Part shown: one piece after another, positions 35,545-38,772 of the stretch | How the letters are laid out: each line of letters begins with the position of its first letter | Numbering within the stretch: the first letter of the stretch is position 1 | NCBI GenBank assembly: GCA_018668695.1 | Contig: JABJBS010000192.1 | Span: forward strand, 1 to 38,772 | Length of the DNA: 38,772 nt | Source of the DNA: Deltaproteobacteria bacterium | GTDB taxonomy: Bacteria > Myxococcota > XYA12-FULL-58-9 > JABJBS01 | Direction of reading: 5' to 3' | The notes under the pieces: model-generated | What the model saw: only the letters and a program-made list of their open reading frames with translations | Database searches by the model: none | What the model was told of the DNA's origin: nothing | Position numbers and translations under genes: made by a program

Positions 35545-36741
35545 ATGGATCTCCAATTCTCAAAAGAAGACGAAGCATTTCGCGAAGAAGTTCGCACCTG
35601 GCTTGAAGACAACCTCCTGGGTGAATTCGCCCAGCTCAAAGGCCGCGGCGGCCCGGGAGACGAGGATGAGCTTATTGCTGAACGGCGTGCCTGGGAAAAA
35701 CGCCTGGGCGAAGCTGGCTGGGCCTGTGTTGCCTGGCCTAAAGAGCACGGCGGTAAAAGCGCTACTCTCAACCAAGAGGTTATCTTCAACGAAGAATATG
35801 CCCGCTCCAAGGCTCCAGGCCGCCTAGGGCATATCGGCACAGAGCTCTTGGGTCCTACGCTGATTCACTTTGGTAACGAAGAACAAAAAAAGCGGTTCTT
35901 GCCGGGCATCGTGGATGCCAGTGAACTTTGGTGCCAGGGCTACTCTGAGCCCAATGCAGGTTCTGACCTCGCCAATGTTCAAACTCAGGCCGTTCTCGAC
36001 GGCGATGAATGGGTTATCAACGGTCAAAAAATTTGGACCAGTCATGCTCATGTGGCTCAGTGGTGCTTTGTGCTTTGCCGAACCGACACTGATGCTCCCA
36101 AACACAAAGGCATCTCCTACATCCTGGTTCCCATGAACCAAGAAGGCGTGGAGTATCGACCCATTCGTCAGATGACGGGAAACTCTGAGTTCAGTGAAGT
36201 ATTCTTCACCGATGCGCGAACGCCCAAAGAAAACGTCGTGGGCGGAATCAACGCAGGCTGGAAAGTTGCCATGGGTACCCTCGCCTTTGAACGAGGCGCA
36301 TCCACTTTAGGTCAGCAATTAGCTTTCAACAGTGAGATGGATATTATCCTCGAAGCAGCCAAAGAAACCGGCGCGTCCAAAGACCCACTGATTCGCCAAA
36401 AGCTTGCTGCACTTAAAGTAGAACTCAACATCATGCGCCTGAACTCTTTGCGAACCCTTAGCCATTCAGAAACAAATGAGCTCGGACGCGAGGCTATGAT
36501 CAACAAACTCTATTGGTCCAATCTGCACCGAAAAATGGGCGAGGTGGCCATGGAAATTCTTGGCCAAGAGAGTTTGGTGAGGCCTGAGACAGAGGGCTAC
36601 GACCTTCATAAACTCCAACGCCTCTTTTTATTCAGTCGGGCAGATACTATCTATGCAGGGTCGAACCAGATTCAGCGTAATATTATCGGAGAGCGTGCCC
36701 TTGGACTTCCGCGAGAACCCAAAGTTTCAACTAAAACTTGA
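35545..36741 (+). CDS. Acyl-CoA dehydrogenase family protein (second of pair)
   Basis: A 398-residue ACAD homologue, distinct from its neighbour. It has WPKEHGGKSATLNQEVIFNEEYAR near residue 65, the middle-domain substrate/FAD signature YSEPNAGSDLANVQT (~132), IWTSHAHVAQWCFVLCRT, and the C-terminal TIYAGSNQIQRNIIGERALGLPRE. This last motif is typical of the FadE-type clade used in side-chain or branched acyl-CoA oxidation and has AGS instead of EGT. GGAG lies nine bases upstream within the end of the first ACAD gene, so the two are coupled and probably form one alpha2-beta2 enzyme. The SDR gene follows after 11 bases. Confidence 0.9.
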   Translation: MDLQFSKEDEAFREEVRTWLEDNLLGEFAQLKGRGGPGDEDELIAERRAWEKRLGEAGWACVAWPKEHGGKSATLNQEVIFNEEYARSKAPGRLGHIGTELLGPTLIHFGNEEQKKRFLPGIVDASELWCQGYSEPNAGSDLANVQTQAVLDGDEWVINGQKIWTSHAHVAQWCFVLCRTDTDAPKHKGISYILVPMNQEGVEYRPIRQMTGNSEFSEVFFTDARTPKENVVGGINAGWKVAMGTLAFERGASTLGQQLAFNSEMDIILEAAKETGASKDPLIRQKLAALKVELNIMRLNSLRTLSHSETNELGREAMINKLYWSNLHRKMGEVAMEILGQESLVRPETEGYDLHKLQRLFLFSRADTIYAGSNQIQRNIIGERALGLPREPKVSTKT

Positions 36742-36752
36742 TTGAGAGAATC

Positions 36753-37535
36753 ATGTCGAAAACAATTCCAGCCTATCCAGAAGGTAAGAACCTACTCGCC
36801 GGCAAAAACGTTTTAATTACCGCCGCTGCCGGAACCGGTATTGGCTTTGCTGTCGCGAAGCGATGCGCTGAAGAAGGCGCGGAAATTATTATCAGCGATA
36901 TTCACGAACGACGCCTGGGCGAAGCCGCCGAAAGACTCGAAGATGTATGCGGGAAAAAGCCTCACGCTTTTTTATGTAATGTCACCCAAGAAGACGATAT
37001 CCAATCACTCTTCTCAAACACCATCGATGCCGTCGGCCATATCGATGTGCTCATGAACAATGCTGGCCTCGGTGGCACCGCAAATGTGGTTGATATGACC
37101 GATGAGCAGTGGACCATGGTTTTAGACGTCACCCTCAATGGCACTTTTCGCGCTACACGGGCGGCACTTAAGCACATGATGCCTCGGGGAACCGGAGCAA
37201 TCATTAACAATGCTTCAGTGATTGGTTGGCGTGCTCAAAAGGGTCAGGCCCATTATGCCGCAGCAAAGGCTGGAGTGATGGCACTTACCCGCTGCTCCGC
37301 TCTCGAAGCAGCCGAAGCCGGTGTTCGTATCAACGCGGTTTCGCCAAGCCTTGCCATGCATCCCTACCTAAGCAAAGTAACCACCGACGAGCTACTTGCC
37401 GAACTTACGGCCAAGGAAGCTTTTGGGCGAGCCGCTGAGCCCTGGGAAGTGGCCAACGTGATGGTGTTTTTAGCAAGCGACTATTCTTCCTATATGACTG
37501 GCGAAGTTCTTTCTGTCAGCAGTCAGCACCCTTAA
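36753..37535 (+). CDS. Short-chain dehydrogenase/reductase (SDR) family oxidoreductase
   Basis: A 260-residue classical SDR. The nucleotide-binding motif is a variant (TAAAGTGIGFAVAK in place of TGxxxGIG), followed by NNAG (MNNAGLGG, ~100) and the catalytic Ser155, Tyr168 and Lys172 (AHYAAAKAG). In this operon it most likely oxidises a 3-hydroxyacyl-CoA or a hydroxy group on a ring substrate after hydration by the MaoC-type enzymes. ATG 36753 with GAGAG five bases upstream is preferred over the TTG at 36738, which overlaps the ACAD stop. The downstream gene starts 13 bases after its stop. Confidence 0.9.
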   Translation: MSKTIPAYPEGKNLLAGKNVLITAAAGTGIGFAVAKRCAEEGAEIIISDIHERRLGEAAERLEDVCGKKPHAFLCNVTQEDDIQSLFSNTIDAVGHIDVLMNNAGLGGTANVVDMTDEQWTMVLDVTLNGTFRATRAALKHMMPRGTGAIINNASVIGWRAQKGQAHYAAAKAGVMALTRCSALEAAEAGVRINAVSPSLAMHPYLSKVTTDELLAELTAKEAFGRAAEPWEVANVMVFLASDYSSYMTGEVLSVSSQHP

Positions 37536-37548
37536 AGGAGACGCCACC

Positions 37549-38004
37549 ATGGTAGATAAAGCAGCCCAAGGCGCCGAAGGTACGCCCTTTGTCATGGACA
37601 TTGAGCGCGGGAAAATCCACGAGTTTGCCAGAGCCACCGGTTCAGATAACACAGAATACTTCACGGGTGACACGCCGTCCTCGCCGCCTACTTTTTTGAC
37701 CACTCAATTTTTCTGGGAAGACTTAGTCGCCGGGAGTAATCCCTGGGACAAGGTCAACATGAGCCAGAAACGCGGCATGCACGCGGAACAAGAATATAAA
37801 TTCTTCGGTCCTCCTCCAAAGGCGGGCACCCGGCTGCACTGCCAATCTCGTATTGAGAAAATTTACGAAAAAGAAGGACGCCGCGGCGGCACACTCACCT
37901 TCGCAATTATGGTTACAGAATTTCGGGATTCCGAGGGTAAGCTGGTTGCTGAAGCGCGGCTTACGGGTGTTGAAACCGCAAAGCCACCAGAAGAAGGAGC
38001 ATAA
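37549..38004 (+). CDS. MaoC-like hot-dog protein, N-terminal dehydratase type (FAS1-like)
   Basis: A 151-residue hot-dog-fold protein similar to the MaoC_dehydrat_N family. ERGKIHEFARATGSDNTEYF (~15-35) and SPPTFLTTQFFWED are the typical opening, and the helix-strand pattern HAEQEYKFFGPPPKAGTRLHCQSRIEKIYEKEGRRGG completes the fold. The catalytic D-x-N-P-x-H of hydratase 2 is degenerate here but intact in the following gene, so this is likely the structural partner of a heteromeric enoyl-CoA hydratase, as for ChsH-type pairs in steroid degradation. AAGGAG lies eight bases before ATG. The next gene starts two bases after the stop. Confidence 0.82.
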   Translation: MVDKAAQGAEGTPFVMDIERGKIHEFARATGSDNTEYFTGDTPSSPPTFLTTQFFWEDLVAGSNPWDKVNMSQKRGMHAEQEYKFFGPPPKAGTRLHCQSRIEKIYEKEGRRGGTLTFAIMVTEFRDSEGKLVAEARLTGVETAKPPEEGA

Positions 38005-38006
38005 AC

Positions 38007-38426
38007 ATGGCTGCTGCCTGGAATGAACTTGAAGAAGGTATGGGTGCACCAGATGTGCAAATTGGACCCATCACACGAACCGACATTGTGAGATACCAAG
38101 GTGCATCTGGGGATATGAATCCCATTCACCATGACGAGCCCTTTGCGAAAGCAGCGGGTTATCCGGCGCCTCTAACGGTGGGAATGCTGCCAGTAGGCCA
38201 TATGAACGCTTGGGGAACTTTGTGGCTGGGAGCCGAGAACGTAAGACTCACGCGAGCGCGCTGGAAGCAGCAGGTTTGGCCGGACGAAACGCTGACCTGT
38301 GCTGGGAAAATCATCAAAAAATATGAAGAAGATGATGAAAGAAAAGTCGATTTAGAGATTGTCTCCACCAAAGAAGACGGCAGCGTTGCCCTTCAGGTAT
38401 GGATGACGTTTGTGGTGCCGAATTAA
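38007..38426 (+). CDS. MaoC-like (R)-enoyl-CoA hydratase, catalytic partner
   Basis: A 139-residue single hot-dog MaoC protein. The hydratase-2 active-site motif is intact: YQGASGDMNPIHHDEPFAKAAGYPAPLTVGML at ~residues 30-60, with Asp in GDMNP and His in IHHD as the catalytic pair. It would hydrate the enoyl-CoA formed by the ACAD pair. AAGGAG seven bases upstream lies inside the end of the preceding gene, so both hot-dog proteins are made together. It is the last recognisable gene of the operon; a 41-base gap then leads to a separate lipoprotein gene. Confidence 0.88.
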   Translation: MAAAWNELEEGMGAPDVQIGPITRTDIVRYQGASGDMNPIHHDEPFAKAAGYPAPLTVGMLPVGHMNAWGTLWLGAENVRLTRARWKQQVWPDETLTCAGKIIKKYEEDDERKVDLEIVSTKEDGSVALQVWMTFVVPN

Positions 38427-38467
38427 CCCAACTTCGTATTCATCCCAAAATATGATACAAATCACGC

Positions 38468-38772
38468 ATGTCTCGCTCGCTCAATTATCTACCAAGTATC
38501 CTCTTTGTAGTTGTTGTACTAGGTTCGCTTGTTGGATGCGATGATATCCCCCCGGAGCGTTTCGAAACCTATTCTCCCCTCATTTGGACCAGTGATTCGA
38601 AGTCTGAACTTATGCTGGCTCGAAAATTTCTCGATATTTATGAGGATAAATCGGCAAATCTGACCATTGAAGATATCCGTAAAATAGAACACGAGTTTGT
38701 TCCAGCACCGTCGACGATACCTGTATTTCCATTTACTCAGTCTGCAATCTGGTCTCGACTAAAACTACATCA
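38468..38772 (+). CDS. 7TMR-DISM-like sensor lipoprotein, N-terminal part only
   Basis: About 101 codons are visible before the window ends. The leader (NYLPSILFVVVVLGSLVGC) ends in a lipobox, so the N terminus is probably lipidated. The following residues, YEDKSANLTIEDIRKIEHEF, FPFTQSAIWSRLKL, match the start of the 7TMR-DISM extracellular domain 2, which has an N.LTIEDI...F.P........G.....VWLR pattern. Proteins with this domain usually continue into seven membrane helices and a GGDEF, histidine kinase or cyclase domain, which cannot be seen here. No clear ribosome site precedes the ATG. A TATGAT at 38453-38458 could be a -10 box for a nearly leaderless mRNA. Confidence 0.65.
   Translation, partial: MSRSLNYLPSILFVVVVLGSLVGCDDIPPERFETYSPLIWTSDSKSELMLARKFLDIYEDKSANLTIEDIRKIEHEFVPAPSTIPVFPFTQSAIWSRLKLH

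Overview
The window reads as a densely packed chromosomal segment of a Gram-negative, roughly 50% GC bacterium. Several lipobox or Sec-type leader peptides and inner-membrane proteins support a diderm cell. The gene set (three-gene methylmalonyl-CoA mutase operon, two-subunit 2-oxoacid:acceptor oxidoreductase, paired acyl-CoA dehydrogenases with MaoC hydratases, many lineage-type lipoproteins, a transglutaminase-elicitor-like protein) suggests a former deltaproteobacterium such as Myxococcota or Bradymonadales. That assignment is inference; there is no rRNA or other phylogenetic marker here. I saw no tRNA, rRNA, insertion sequence, prophage or CRISPR array.

Layout: 1-1255 (minus) holds an ABC1/UbiB kinase-like gene that runs off the left edge and seems to start at AUU, preceded by a small unknown gene. 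1443-6514 (plus) is mutA-mutB-meaB, which converts methylmalonyl-CoA to succinyl-CoA with chaperone protection of the B12 enzyme. 6505-8432 has a small exported unknown (minus) and a DUF296-trmO pair (plus). 8427-14291 (minus) is one 1954-codon gene for a giant protein I cannot assign. 14587-16077 is an E. coli-type purF, facing a small MIF/tautomerase-like gene. 16634-22484 (plus) carries a SulP transporter, korA-korB and an alpha/beta hydrolase. 22532-25231 (minus) carries a lipoprotein, a nitroreductase and an exported endonuclease/exonuclease/phosphatase-type lipoprotein. 25343-27250 (plus) has a crotonase-fold gene and an exported HEAT-repeat-like protein. 27268-30250 has a DUF1566 protein, a stand-alone CheX-like phosphatase, a second purF of the iron-sulfur type and a YccF-like membrane protein. 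30358-31767 is a transglutaminase-elicitor-like protein with a duplicated N-terminal module. 31780-33639 (minus) is a PhnD-type binding lipoprotein coupled to a Cache sensor that has no output domain. 33793-34071 is a small barstar-like gene. 34406-38426 (plus) is a five-gene acyl-CoA oxidation operon (two acyl-CoA dehydrogenases, SDR, two MaoC-type hot-dog proteins). The right edge begins a 7TMR-DISM-like sensor lipoprotein.

Functionally the window is dominated by acyl-CoA and C4/C5 carbon flow (MutAB/MeaB, KorAB, crotonase, ACAD/SDR/MaoC operon) plus purine entry by two structurally different amidophosphoribosyltransferases. The least explained items are the 1954-residue cytosolic protein, the TGase-like protein, the PhnD-Cache input-only pair and the candidate AUU start. 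No single locus is obviously a defence or mobile system.
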